NCBI GenBank assembly: GCA_963766765.1
Contig: CAVYBR010000010.1
Span: forward strand, 1 to 64,000
Source: JACCQS01 sp963766765
Lineage (GTDB): Bacteria; Actinomycetota; Actinomycetes; Mycobacteriales; Geodermatophilaceae
Direction: 5' to 3'
DNA length: 64,000 bases
Positions 8,387 to 18,295 of the stretch are shown piece after piece. The notes beneath the pieces are model-generated. The model was given only the letters and a program-made list of their open reading frames with translations. It ran no database searches and was not told where the DNA came from. Each line of letters begins with the position of its first letter. The first letter of the stretch is position 1. The translations under genes and the position numbers were made by a program.

Positions 8387-9328
8387 AGTACCCCTCGACG
8401 TTCTAGGTTGCGGTTACGAAGGGTCCTGGGACGGCCGGCGCGTTGCGGCTTTCCCCGGAGCCACCGCTGACAATCGAACCATCGCAGTCAGTCGGAACCG
8501 CATTCCACTCGACCCCGCTCATGAGCAAACTGCTGGCATGTACGGGTTCGTCGGCCGTCGGCTCCGCGGCAACCACCGGCGCGATCGCATTTCGCAACAG
8601 CCGGCGTATCCCAACAGACCTCACGGCCACTCCTGGTTCCATCTCGGTTCGAGCGGATCGACAGAGACAACGGATTTAAATTAGCGCATTCGAACGAACT
8701 GGGCATACCCAATTGCGAAACAGGATCGTGGAGATATTTACGCGGCGCCGATATGGCATAGCGTGCCAAAACTATCCCGCTTACCTCGCCGACGTCTTGT
8801 GCATTCAGGTGCGGCTTGAGCAAATCTTGGCTAGTCGACAGAACCTTTTGTCAAAAGTGACAAAATGCCTGCAGAAGCGCCTGAATCGCAGGTGAATCCC
8901 CCCGAGACGGCGCGACTTTCCCCTCACGGCGACACCACCCCTGCGAACACCGGCAGAACTGGCAACCTTTCGCATCCGAGAGGTGGATAAGGGCACAATT
9001 TCGGCACGCTGTGTAACGAAAAGAATGCCATTCGGGGCGCGAATTCCGATTAGCCCAGTAGCGCGACTACAAGTAGACAACGCGCATCACGCGAGAGCAC
9101 CGGATCGAGACCCTCCGCCGGCGCCGGGACACGCGTTAACGCGATAGACCGGCGCCCGAGGCTGGCAACTCGTAGGGCCGAGGCAAACGAATGGGATCGA
9201 CTCCCCTGTCGAAGTCGATCCCAGAAGCAAAATTGCGAGTCCATATAACGAACCGTTCCCGCACCGCCGCCCTCACACCGAAAAACTGCAGGTGGCGGCC
9301 GGGCAGCGCTACGCTTTGTGCTGTGGCG
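8387..9328. other. about 940 bp without a convincing gene
   Basis: Between tRNA-Leu and the adenylate cyclase I see only short frames without recognisable domains or good start contexts. The middle part, about 8,640-9,080, is visibly richer in A and T than its surroundings. It holds two inverted repeats: TTTTGTC / GACAAAA with a six-base spacer at 8846-8865, and TGGCA / TGCCA with a five-base spacer at 8754-8768. It may contain the cyclase promoter and regulator sites, a small RNA, or a decayed insertion. I found no duplication of the tRNA 3-prime end. Confidence 0.5.
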
Positions 9329-10618
9329 ATGAGAGCCCGGCCAGGGTGCGTGCCAGACGTGGCCGCGGACGGCCGCGTGTCCGGCCGCACGCCATATCAC
9401 TCCGAGAGAGCCGAGCGGCACCGACGCGTGCTGAACGTGACCGCCATGATCAGCGCCGCCATCGTCGCGTTCTTCGGCGTCCAGGGATTGTTCATAGGTC
9501 AGGAGTGGTGGGTCACGGTCGTCACCCTAGGCAGCGCGGCCGCTTACGTGCTGATTCCGCGGCTGTGCGGAATGCACGAACTCGTCGCGCCCCTGGTGTT
9601 CTTCGTGGTCTCCTACCTCACCATCACAGTTCTGTGCGTCTATTTCGGCACGGGTTCGGGGCTGCAGTTCTATTTCGTGGTGGCCGCGGCGATCATGCTG
9701 GTGATTCTCGGCACTGACCACATCGTCTTGGCCACAACGCTTTCCGCCATCGGCGCCGCCACCGTGATCCTGCTCGAATTCTTCGTGCCCAATGACACGG
9801 GTACACAACCACTGTGGACGTTCAGAACATCGTTCGTCCTGACAGTGATCACCGCGTGGATCCTCGTCATCGCGACAATCTGGTTCTCGCTGCGCGAGAT
9901 TCGTCGCGCACGGGAGGCGATGGAGGCGGAGTACGAAAGATCCGAGCAGCTGCTGAGCAACATCCTGCCGGCGACGATCGCAAAGCGGCTGAAGGACCCG
10001 TCGCGCAACATCATTGCGGACAAGTACGACGACGCCTCGATACTTTTCGCTGATATCGCGGGCTACACCAAGCGGGCGAGTGACACCTCACCGAGCGATC
10101 TCGTGCGATTCCTGGACCGGCTGTACACCGACCTGGACTTGCTCGTCGACCAGCACGGCCTCGAGAAGGTCAAGACCAGCGGCGACTCCTACATGGTGGT
10201 CAGCGGGGTGCCGGAGCCTCGACCCGACCACGTCGAGGCACTGGCCAGTCTGGCTCTGGACATGGCCGATGCCGTCGCCGACCTCAAGGATCCGAAGGGA
10301 CGCGCGGTGCCGCTGCGGATCGGGCTGGCGGCGGGACCGGTGGTGGCAGGTGTCGTCGGCGCGCGAAAGTTCTTCTACGACGTGTGGGGTGACGCCGTGA
10401 ACGTCGCATCGCGCATGGAGACCACTGACGAAGAGGGCCGAATTCAAGTCCCTCAGGATATGTACGAGCGCCTGAACCACGCATTCGTCCTGGAACCGCG
10501 CGGCGAGGTGGACATCAAGGGCAAGGGCGTTATGCGGACCTGGTACCTGGTCGGGCGGCGCGACGACCACGCCGTTCGAAGCGCTGTGGAACAGGGCGCG
10601 GTCGCCGGTCGCTCTTAG
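9329..10618 (+). CDS. cya: membrane class III adenylate cyclase (Rv1625c type)
   Basis: This 429-residue enzyme makes cAMP from ATP. The first half has about six transmembrane helices and the second half is a cytosolic class III cyclase domain. Metal-binding Asp residues lie in ILFADIAGYT and SGDSYMVVSG, the purine-specifying Lys in LEKVKTSGDS and Asp in FFYDVWGDAVN, and the transition-state Asn/Arg in NVASRMETT. This is the mammalian-like arrangement known for M. tuberculosis Rv1625c. ATG 9329 (MRARPGCVPD) gives a length close to Rv1625c; the open frame extends upstream to 9191. It converges on dps with a 15-base gap. Confidence 0.93.
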   Translation: MRARPGCVPDVAADGRVSGRTPYHSERAERHRRVLNVTAMISAAIVAFFGVQGLFIGQEWWVTVVTLGSAAAYVLIPRLCGMHELVAPLVFFVVSYLTITVLCVYFGTGSGLQFYFVVAAAIMLVILGTDHIVLATTLSAIGAATVILLEFFVPNDTGTQPLWTFRTSFVLTVITAWILVIATIWFSLREIRRAREAMEAEYERSEQLLSNILPATIAKRLKDPSRNIIADKYDDASILFADIAGYTKRASDTSPSDLVRFLDRLYTDLDLLVDQHGLEKVKTSGDSYMVVSGVPEPRPDHVEALASLALDMADAVADLKDPKGRAVPLRIGLAAGPVVAGVVGARKFFYDVWGDAVNVASRMETTDEEGRIQVPQDMYERLNHAFVLEPRGEVDIKGKGVMRTWYLVGRRDDHAVRSAVEQGAVAGRS

Positions 10619-10633
10619 TCGCTTTAGGTCGTG

Positions 10634-11122
10634 TCAGACCTTGCGGTTCTCCGACTTGATCAGCCAGGCCAGCTTCTCGAGGCCGTCGATGAGCTGGTGC
10701 AGGATGTCGGCGGTGCTGGGATCCTCGGCATCCACCCCATCGTGCACAGTCCGCAGGGTGTCGACGGTCGCGTAGACGCGCGCGGTGATCAGGTCGACGA
10801 CCTCGTCGGTGCTGTGCTCGTAGGCCGGGAACTGCGGAAGCGTGGTGCCCTCTGCGACGGTGTCCGACCGTCCGTCCGGCACGGCGTCCAGCGCCCGCAT
10901 CCGCTCGGCGACGGTGTCGCTCGCCTCGCGCGCGAAGTCGACCAGCTCGTCGAGTTGCAGGTGGAGATCGCGGAAGTTGGTACCGACAACGTTCCAGTGC
11001 GCCTGCTTGCCCTGCAGGTGAAGCTCGATCAAGTCGACCAGGACCCGCTGGAGGCTCTTGCTCAGATCCGCCGAGGCCTGGAATCCGTGGACGTCTGTGT
11101 CATTTCGTCGATTGCTACCCAT
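10634..11122 (-). CDS. dps: Dps-family ferritin-like DNA-protecting protein
   Basis: This 162-residue Dps subunit assembles into a dodecamer that oxidises and stores iron and can bind DNA in starvation or oxidative stress. The intersubunit ferroxidase signature HWNVVGTNFRDLHLQLDEL is intact, with the His and the Asp/Glu ligands present. The N-terminal tail is short and mildly charged, so DNA binding may depend on the C-terminus (IKSENRKV). Position and length fit the second Dps of fast-growing mycobacteria (Dps2). Only 15 bases separate its stop from that of the convergent cyclase. Confidence 0.92.
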   Translation of the reverse strand: MGSNRRNDTDVHGFQASADLSKSLQRVLVDLIELHLQGKQAHWNVVGTNFRDLHLQLDELVDFAREASDTVAERMRALDAVPDGRSDTVAEGTTLPQFPAYEHSTDEVVDLITARVYATVDTLRTVHDGVDAEDPSTADILHQLIDGLEKLAWLIKSENRKV

Positions 11123-11177
11123 ACACAGACCAACGTGCAGAAAACTGGAATGACTCCAATTTAGCCTGTGACTACGC

Positions 11178-12982
11178 TCACAATTGGCTGTCTTGTTGCT
11201 GGTCCTGCTTCTCGAGCAGCCGCGCGTACCCGGCGCCCATGCCCAGCAGGATCAGGCCGACGACGATGAATACCGCGACGCGGAAGATGCCGTCCAAAGT
11301 GCCGAGGTCGAAGAGGAACAGCTTGGCCATCGCGGCGCCAACCAAGGCCAATCCCCCGCCGATCGGCAAGGACCGATTGGCCCGCGGTATCCGCGCGGCG
11401 TAGATGAACACTGCGGCGGCCATCACGATCCAGCAGATCGTCGCAGCCATGTGCCCGGCGAAGAAGCCGCGCTCCTCGCCGCCGATCAGCACACCGGCGG
11501 TGACGGTGAAGGTGGTGATGGCGTAGACAGCCACGACCGCCGCGCCTGCCCACATCGCCGAATCCTGGTGGTCCAAGGTCCACACGATCACGACGGCGAA
11601 CGCGATCAACAGCAGGCTGGCTATCAGCGTGGAAACCGCTGCGGCGGTGGTGGACTCGGTGGCGTACACCAGCGAGCTGGGAGGCGCGTAGCTCAGGTAG
11701 AAGGCAGCGCCGACGACAGCGAAGCCGACCGCAACCCATCGCGCGATCACCTCGCCGACGCGCAGCGACGGCCACGACGATCGCCATTGCCAGCAGCACC
11801 GGGCCCGCGACGTCGCCGTCGAATGCGGCCACCACGGCGATCGTCGCGGAGATCGCCGACAACGCCGACCAGATGTGCCGCACCGTCTTGTCGACCCCGG
11901 GCAAGCGATCGCCGATGAGCACGATCGCGAGCATCGTCGCGGCGAGGACGGCCGCCATCAGCGCGGCCACCACGCGGTCGGCGACCAGTGCCACACAGAG
12001 CACGGGCAGTACACCGGCGCCGGTCACCAGCGCCATCAGCACCCGGTTGGAGGTCCAGCGCAGCAGGATCAGCGCAGCGACGATCGCCAGTCCCGCCGCG
12101 ATGGCGCACGCGGCAACCAGCCACACGTCGCGCCCGCCGTTGAAACTCAGCGCAAGCAGAGCGATGAGCAGCGGAAACGTACTGGCCGCAATGCGGGCGC
12201 AGTGCAGCCAGATCCAGTCCTTGCCCAATTGCACCGGTAGCGATACGGCGGCGAGCGCCAACATGAAGGCGACGAGCAGCAGCGTGATGCCATCGGCGAC
12301 CACGGGTGCCAGCACGATCAGCGGAACCAGCACCAGAACGCCCGAGATGCTGGGAGTCCCAGCGCCGGGCCAAGGTCAGCCCACCGCCACCGATGACGGC
12401 GGCGACGACCAGGCCGACAGGCGCGGACACCCAGTCATAGATGGTCGTGATCGCGATGACGTCGATATAGGCCGCGGCGATCCCCGTCGCGGCAAGGGCG
12501 ATGGCACCGACGTGGCCACCGGGCCGGTTGTACAGCCAGATGGCCACCGCCACCAGAGCACCGGCCAGCAGCACTCCGCCCGCCACCCGTATCTCCGGGC
12601 GCAGAATGCCGGCCTGGGCGGCCAGTACGAGCAGCAGCACGACGCCGATCAAGGTGACCGCCACTCCGGCGACGGCGAGCAGCTTGCCGATCCAGCTCTG
12701 GTCGCGCGGCGGCTTCTGCACGGACGGCGCCGGTGGCACAGCCTGCTGCGGCATCGGAGCCGCGGCGTGTGGCTGCTGGTACTGGGGCTGATACTGCGGC
12801 CAATAGGGCACCGGGTACGGCTGCGGCTGCGGAACCGGATGGGCCGGCTGGGCGGGCTGCGACGCTCGACCAGCATGCGGTCCAGCACGGCCAGATCCGC
12901 CGATACCCTCGCCATGTATTGCGATATCGCCGAGAAATCGGCGGACACGCCGGGCGATGATGGCGCGATGCGGTTCGGTCAT
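11178..12982 (-). CDS. DUF2339 polytopic membrane protein, frame broken in this sequence
   Basis: Three or more overlapping frames join into one protein of about 600 residues. It starts MTEPHRAIIARRV, continues as a coiled N-terminus (SADFSAISQYMARVSADLA), then a Pro/Gln-rich linker (PVPQPQPYPVPYWPQYQPQ), then 12 or more hydrophobic helices ending LLEKQDQQQDSQL. This architecture is DUF2339, an uncharacterised envelope membrane family. Apparent frame breaks lie near 12,945, 12,868, 12,355 and 11,760. Each restores homologous sequence in another frame, so they look like indel errors rather than decay. It follows the response regulator by 22 bases and may share its transcript. Confidence 0.7.
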
Positions 12983-13004
12983 GGGTCACATCGTGGCAGC
13001 CGGA

Positions 13005-13694
13005 TCACCGTTTCCGGATGAGTAGGACTACTCGGTATTCGTCCAGGCCGTGTTCGATCGCATATCGGGCCAATTCCACTCGATTTGCGACCTGAAGCTT
13101 GCGGAACGTGGCTTGAACGTGGTTCTCGACGGTGCGGTGGCTCAGCGACAGCCGGGTCGGCGATCTGCTTGGCCGTCAGCCCCTTTGCGACGTGACGCAA
13201 GTATCTCGGTCTCGCGCTCGGTCAGGCTCGGGGTGGCCGGGCCCGGCTTCTGGGCTCGCCGCGATGCGCCGGTATTCACCCAGCACCAGCCCCGCCAGCC
13301 CGGGAGTGAACACGGCACGGCCCTCCGCGGTGGCCCGTACCGCGTCGCCGAGTTCCTGCTTCGACGCGCTTTTCACGAGATAGCCTGTCGCGCCCGCCTT
13401 TACCGCTTCCAACACGTCCTCGCGTTCGTCGGATGCCGAGAGCACCAGGATTCGTGAGGACGGCGAGACCGCGAGCACCTCCGCGGTCGCCTGCGCACCG
13501 TCACCGTCGGACAGCCGCATGTCCATCACCACGACATCCGGAAGCACGACCGCGGCCCGGCGACGCGCGGCGGCCACACCGTCTGCGGTGGCGACGACGG
13601 TGAATCCGTCGTCGGCGAGATCGCGGGCCACCGCGTCGCGCCAGATCGGATGGTCGTCGACCACCATCACCGTCGGGGTACCGTCAGCTCCCAT
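13005..13694 (-). CDS. NarL/LuxR-type response regulator, frame broken
   Basis: The receiver is intact (TVMVVDDHPIWRDAVARDL; acceptor Asp in VVVMDMRLSDGDG; LVKSASKQEL), starting from MGADGTPT at 13694. The LuxR helix-turn-helix (TEREILRHVAKGLTAKQIAD, then SHRTVENHVQATFRKLQ, then RYAIEHGLDEY) is recovered only by changing frame near 13,235 and 13,155. The true stop is the TGA at 13005-13007. Its start lies inside the 3-prime end of the sensor kinase gene, so the two are coupled. It should activate or repress promoters when phosphorylated by that kinase. Confidence 0.8.
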
Positions 13695-14786
13695 TCCGTC
13701 CCACATCCCGGCCCGGTGTTGAGCTTCGCGCTCCCACCCAGCCAATCCATCCGTCCGACAATCGATTTGGCCACGCCGACGCGGCCCTCGCCGACCGCTT
13801 CGTCCAGCCGGCCGTCCGCGATCCCGACGCCGTCGTCACGGATGCTCACCGTGACCGAGTCGCCGAGATCCTCCAGCAGCACGTAGGCCTGGGCGTCGGG
13901 GCCGGCATGCGCGGCGACGTTGTCCAGCGCGTTGACCGCCGCGGCGTACAGTTCGTCGGCGACTGCCGCGTCCAGCAGCACCGGATCGGCGGGCACGCTC
14001 ACCGACACCCGGTCCGAGGCTCGCTGGCGCAACAGCGCGCCGATGTCGGTCAGCTCGCCGCCGGCGGTTCGGCGTCGGCCGTGCTGACCAGGCGCCGCAG
14101 CGCACGCTCCTGCTCCCCCGCCAGCTCGGCCAATTCAGCTGTCTCCCCGCCGATTTCGCGACCGCGGCGCGACACCAGCGCCAGCACCTGGATGGCGCCG
14201 TCGTGCACCTGGCGCGACAGCCGCTCCCGCTCCTGGTGCGAGGCCGCCAGTCGCGCGCCTGTTCGAGTTCGGCGTGGGCGCGCCGTGCGGTCTGCGCGGC
14301 CATGCCGACCGCGAGACCGACCGCGAGTTCGATGACGATCGTCGCGTTGCGGCCCAGGTCGTAGTTGATGAAACCCTTCACGACCGTGCTGGCGATCATC
14401 ACCGCCACCCCGGCCAGCATCCCGGCGATCGGGCCGGGCAGGATGGCCGCGGAGATCGTGGCATTGGTGGCCCACAGCGTCGTCGGCCACGACTGGTTGT
14501 CCAGCGCCCACTGATCGCGAGGCGACGAACTCGGTGGACAGGATCAGCGCCACCACGACAACGATTTCGGCCAGCACCCACGCCGCACGCCGGCCGAAGC
14601 CCTGCAGATAGGCGAACGCGCACGCCGCACTCCATCCGATCAGCACGGCGAAGAGCGCCCACGCCGATCGCGGGACGGTCCAGGTCGGCGTTGACCGCGA
14701 TCTGAAAGCCCAGCGCGTAAACACAACTCAGCAGCCGGAACACCTGCGCCGCCCGCCACAGCGGCGTGGCCGGATCCGGTGATGCC
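13667..14786 (-). CDS. sensor histidine kinase (HisKA_3, MacS-like), frame broken
   Basis: Pieces in three frames reconstruct a kinase. An N-terminal membrane region (SAWALFAVLIGWSAACAFAY; AGMLAGVAVMIASTVVKGFI) precedes the HisKA_3 box ERERLSRQVHDGAIQVLALV with the phospho-acceptor His, and an HATPase domain (AAAVNALDNVAAHAG; IRDDGVGIADG; GPGCGTEWELTV). Breaks lie near 14,695, 14,520, 14,245 and 14,055. No convincing start codon is in frame near 14,780, so the 5-prime boundary is approximate and close to the glnQ stop. It pairs with the NarL-type regulator that follows. Confidence 0.72.
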
Positions 14787-14792
14787 TCGGCA

Positions 14793-15556
14793 CTACAGCA
14801 CCTTGGACAGAAACGCCTTCGTCCGTTCGTGTTGCGGGTTGCGCGAGCACCTCGCGCGGATGGCCCGCTCTCCACGACCACGCCCCGTCCATGAACACCA
14901 GGTGGTTGGCGACCTCGCGGGCGAAGCCCATCTCGTGGGTCACCACCACCATCGTCATGCCTTCGGCGGCAAGCTTTTTCATCACCTCGAGCACCTCGCC
15001 GACCAGCTCGGGATCCAGCGCCGAGGTCGGCTCGTCGAACAGCATCAGCTTGGGGCTCATCGCCAGGGCGCGCGCGATCGCGACCCGCTGCTGCTGGCCG
15101 CCGGAGAGCTGCGCCGGATAGGCCGTCGGCCTTCTCCGCCAGTCCGACCTGGTCCAGCAGATCCTTGCCGCGCGCCATCGCGGCGTCCTTCTTGACGCCC
15201 TTGACGTGGACCGGTGCCTCGATGACGTTCTCCAGCGCCGTGCGATGCGGGAACAGGTTGAAGTGCTGGAACACCATCCCGATCTCGCGGCGCTGCTTGG
15301 CGGCGTCGCGCGGCGACATCTCGTGCAGCTTGGCGCCGCCTTCGCGGTAGCCGATCAGGTCGCCGTCGACATACAGCCGGCCCGCATTGACCTGCTCCAG
15401 ATGGTTGATGCAGCGCAGGAACGTCGACTTGCCCGAGCCGGACGGGCCGACCATGCACAGCACCTCGCCCTTGCCGATCTCCAGCGTGATGCCCTTCAGG
15501 ACGTGCAGCGCGCCGAAGCTCTTGCAGACCTCTTCGGCCTTCACCATCGGTGTCAT
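14793..15556 (-). CDS. glnQ: polar amino-acid ABC transporter ATPase (GlnQ-like), frame broken
   Basis: The N-terminal half is clean: VKAEEVCKSFGALHVLKGIT, Walker A GPSGSGKST, Q-loop MVFQHFNLFPHRT. The second half continues in another frame with Walker B KLMLFDEPTSALDPELV and the switch His in VVVTHEMGFAREVANH, and ends FLSKVL. Breaks are near 15,115 and 14,880-14,840. The signature motif lies across the first break (LSGG remains visible). ATG 15554-15556 (MTPMVKAEE) or the next ATG at 15547 is the likely start. It is the third gene of a glnH-P-Q type operon on the minus strand. Confidence 0.8.
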
Positions 15557-15561
15557 GCGCC

Positions 15562-16501
15562 TCACCTCCTCCGCCTGGCGCTCCCGGTCCCTGCGCCTTG
15601 GCCAGCGCCTCGAGTTGCTTGGTCGTCAGCTTCCGCGACGCGCCGCGCGCGAAGTACCGCTCCAGGTAGTACTGCCCGACCATCAGGATGCTGGTGACGA
15701 CCAGATACCAGAACGCGGCCACCAGCAGCAGCGGCACGGGCTCGAAATCGCGTGCGGCGATCTCGCGGGACGTGATGCCGTACAGGTCGAGGGTGAACGG
15801 CACGGCGGTGACCAGCGATGTGGTCTTCAGCATGCTGATGACCTCATTGCCGGTCGGCGGGATGATCACCCGCATCGCCTGCGGTAAGCACCGTGCGCCG
15901 CATCGCCATCCCCCACGACATGCCCAGTGCGGTCGACGCCTCGAGCTGGCCTTCCGGCACGGAACTGATTCCGGCGCGGATGATTTCGGCCATGTAGGCG
16001 GCCTCGTTGAGCGCCAGCCCGAGGATCGCCAGCAGGAACGGGATGGACAGGGCCTGCAGGTTGAAGTCGAAGAACGACGGCCCGAACGGCACGCCGAGCT
16101 GGATGTTCTGGTAGATCATCGGGATCAGGCCCCAGAACACCAGCTGCACGTAGACCGGGGTGCCGCGGAAGATCCACAGATACACCCACGACACCGATTT
16201 GAAGACCGGGTTGGGCGACAGCCGCATCACCGCCAGCAGCACGCCGAGCACGATCGCGAGCACCATCGAGTAGACGGTCAGCTGCAGGGTGTTGACCAGG
16301 CCGACCTGCAGCACCCGCTCGTTGAAGAGGTACTCGCCGAAGACGTGCCAGCTGATAGGCGGGGTTGGTGGCCGCGCCGTAGAGGAACAGCCCGACGAGG
16401 ACGACGATGACGACCGCCGCCACCCACCGCCACGGATGACGCAGCGGAACGGCATCGATAGCGGCTGGAGCGGTGGGCGGCGACGTGTCGACATCGGTCA
16501 T
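15562..16501 (-). CDS. glnP: polar amino-acid ABC transporter permease (GlnP-like), frame broken
   Basis: Translation starts MTDVDTSPPTAPAAID at 16501. A long hydrophobic helix (WVAAVVIVVLVGLFLYG) is followed, after a break near 16,360, by the HisMQ permease core (NTLQLTVYSMVLAIVLGVLL; FRGTPVYVQLVFWGLIP; LNEAAYMAEIIRAGISSVPE, with the EAA-type loop GQLEASTALGMSW). A second break near 15,890 leads to IPPTGNEVISMLKTTSLVT. The C-terminus probably ends at TGA 15562-15564 after a third break, overlapping glnQ. It forms the membrane channel for GlnH and GlnQ. Confidence 0.8.
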
Positions 16502-16518
16502 TGTCGGACGCCTCTGAC

Positions 16519-17430
16519 CTAGCTGACGGCGCCGTTGATCACCGGCTTGTCGATCATCCCGTTCTCGACGCCCCAGTTGGTGGCGATCTCCTCGTACTTG
16601 CCCGACTCGATCAGATGCTCGAGCGCCTTCTGCAGCGACTGCGCCAGCGGCGAGCCCTTCTTCACCGGCCATCCGTACGGTGCGGCGTCGAAGATCTCGC
16701 CGGCGGCTTCGAGCTTGCCGTTGCTCTGCTTGATCGCGTAGGCGGTCACCGGCGAATCGGCCGACATCGCGTCGGCCTGACCGAGCACCACGGCGTTGGT
16801 CGCCGCGTCCTGGCCGTCGAACGGAACGATCTCGATCGCCGGCTTGCCCGCGTCGGTGCATGCCTTGCTCTTGGCGGGCAGCTCGTCGGTCTCCTCGGTC
16901 GTGGTGGCCTGCACCGCAACCTTCTTGCCGCACGCGTTGTTCGGGTCGATCGGCGTTGCCCGGCCGCTGCGCCCACAGGATACCCGCGCAGAAGTAGGTG
17001 ACGAAGTCGACGGACTCCTCGCGCTCCTTGGTGTCGGTGAACGACGACATGCCGACGTTGTAGGTGCCGCCCTGAATCGACGGGATGATCTTGGCGAAGT
17101 CCGACTCGCGGTATTCCGCGGTCAGGCCGAGCGTGCCGGCGATCGCGTTCATCAGATCGACGTCGAAGCCGACGATCTTGCCGCTGGGATCCTTGAATTC
17201 GTTCGGCGCGTAGGGAATGTTGACGCCGACGATCAGCTTCCCGGACGATTTGATCGTCCTCGGGCACGGTGTTCGCGATCTCTTCGACCTTATCGGCCGA
17301 CGCGCTGTCGTGTGGCCGGTCGTCTCTTCGCTCGGTTGGTACCGCTCGCGCACCCCGACAGGAGCAGTGCGCCAGTCGCAGCAAACACCGCCGCGAATGC
17401 GCCAGAGTTTCCTTCGACGGTCTTGACATC
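16519..17430 (-). CDS. glnH: polar amino-acid ABC transporter binding lipoprotein, frame broken
   Basis: The mature part reads as an SBP_bac_3 protein: SGKLIVGVNIPYAPNEFKDP, VGFDVDLMNAIAGTLGL, then, in a second frame, VVLGQADAMSADSPVTAYAI and a C-terminus ending GMIDKPVINGAVS. The N-terminal signal region (AAVFAATGALLLSGCA-like, lipobox Cys) is scattered over frames by breaks near 17,380 and 17,245; another lies near 16,960. ATG 17428-17430 is the most plausible start. It is first in the operon with glnP and glnQ and is transcribed divergently from the HdeD-like gene. Confidence 0.75.
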
Positions 17431-17628
17431 CACCTAGCACGGTTTCCCTCTACTTTCTGCCTCGTGGATCCAGCGCGGAGCGCCGGTAACGGGGAACAGT
17501 AGTAGAGACCCAGCGCGCAGCGGCAGGGGAACGAAACGGCCGATAGATTCCAGCAGTCGCCAAGGACACAGTTTGCACACGGATAAGGCAATGGCGGCCT
17601 CCTTTTACCTTTATGCCACACTTCGCGC

Positions 17629-18231
17629 ATGGAAAGCCCTGCTCCTCCGAGCCTGTTGCAACATCTGTGGAAGTCCACCTTGCTGTCCGGGGTTCTGGCC
17701 GTGATCCTCGGCGTTCTGGTGTGGCGTGGCCGACGTAACGATCATCGTCACGGCGATCTTCTTCGGTGCCTATCTGTTGGTCACCGGCATCACGCAGGTG
17801 GTATTCGCATTCAGCCTGCATGTGTCGGCCGGTGGCAGGGTGCTGCTGTTCATCAGCGGCGCCGCCGCACTGATTCTGGCGTTGCTGTGCTTCCGCAGCC
17901 TGCAGGAGTCGATCCTGCTGCTGGCGATCTGGATCGGCATCGGCTTCATCTTCCGCGGCGTCGCGACGGCCGTTTCCGCGATCAGCGACCCGACCCTTCC
18001 CGGCCGGGCATGGGAGATCTTCATCGGCTGATCAGCCTGGTGGCAGGCGTTTTCATGCTGGCCTGGCCGTTGGAGTCCCTCGAGACGCTGACCATAGTCG
18101 TCGGCATCTGGCTGATCGTCATCGGGGTGTTCGAAATCGTCTCGGCGTTCGGCATCCGCAAAGCCTCGAAGGACTCGGCGGTTGCCGCGGCAGCGCGCCG
18201 CCCCCGCGCCTGCGCAGAGGAAAACCGGTGA
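17629..18231 (+). CDS. HdeD-family membrane protein, frame broken
   Basis: About 200 residues with six hydrophobic helices in paired repeats (LLQHLWKSTLLSGVLAVILG; VTIIVTAIFFGAYLLVTGIT; ILLLAIWIGIGFIFRGVAT; ISLVAGVFMLAWPLESLETL). This is the DUF308/HdeD pattern, named after an E. coli acid-resistance protein; the function in mycobacteria is unknown. Frame changes near 17,720 and 18,025 each look like a one-base indel. At 18,025 one extra C restores the frame and removes a premature TGA. It occupies the Rv1624c position upstream of cydA. Confidence 0.75.
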   Translation: MESPAPPSLLQHLWKSTLLSGVLAVILGVLVWRGRRNDHRHGDLLRCLSVGHRHHAGGIRIQPACVGRWQGAAVHQRRRRTDSGVAVLPQPAGVDPAAGDLDRHRLHLPRRRDGRFRDQRPDPSRPGMGDLHRLISLVAGVFMLAWPLESLETLTIVVGIWLIVIGVFEIVSAFGIRKASKDSAVAAAARRPRACAEENR

Positions 18232-18247
18232 GCTAACGCAACCGGTT

Positions 18248-18268
18248 TCTACTACACTCCGTCGTAGA
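18248..18268. promoter_or_regulatory. inverted repeat upstream of cydA
   Basis: The half-sites TCTACTAC and GTCGTAGA match as inverted repeats at seven of eight positions around the five-base spacer ACTCC, 28 bases before the cydA start. This is the size and place of an operator. The TACTACA core recalls operators of the BlaI/MecI/CopY family, which is only a resemblance. I see no TGTGA-N6-TCACA site for Crp here. Confidence 0.45.
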
Positions 18269-18295
18269 TTGTTGTCCAGCCGCGGGAGAGGGCAC

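Noticed and set aside
8268..9328. Integrated element at the tRNA-Leu 3-prime end
   Set aside because: No duplicated tRNA 3-prime segment, integrase or phage gene was found; kept only as an AT-rich interval worth checking.
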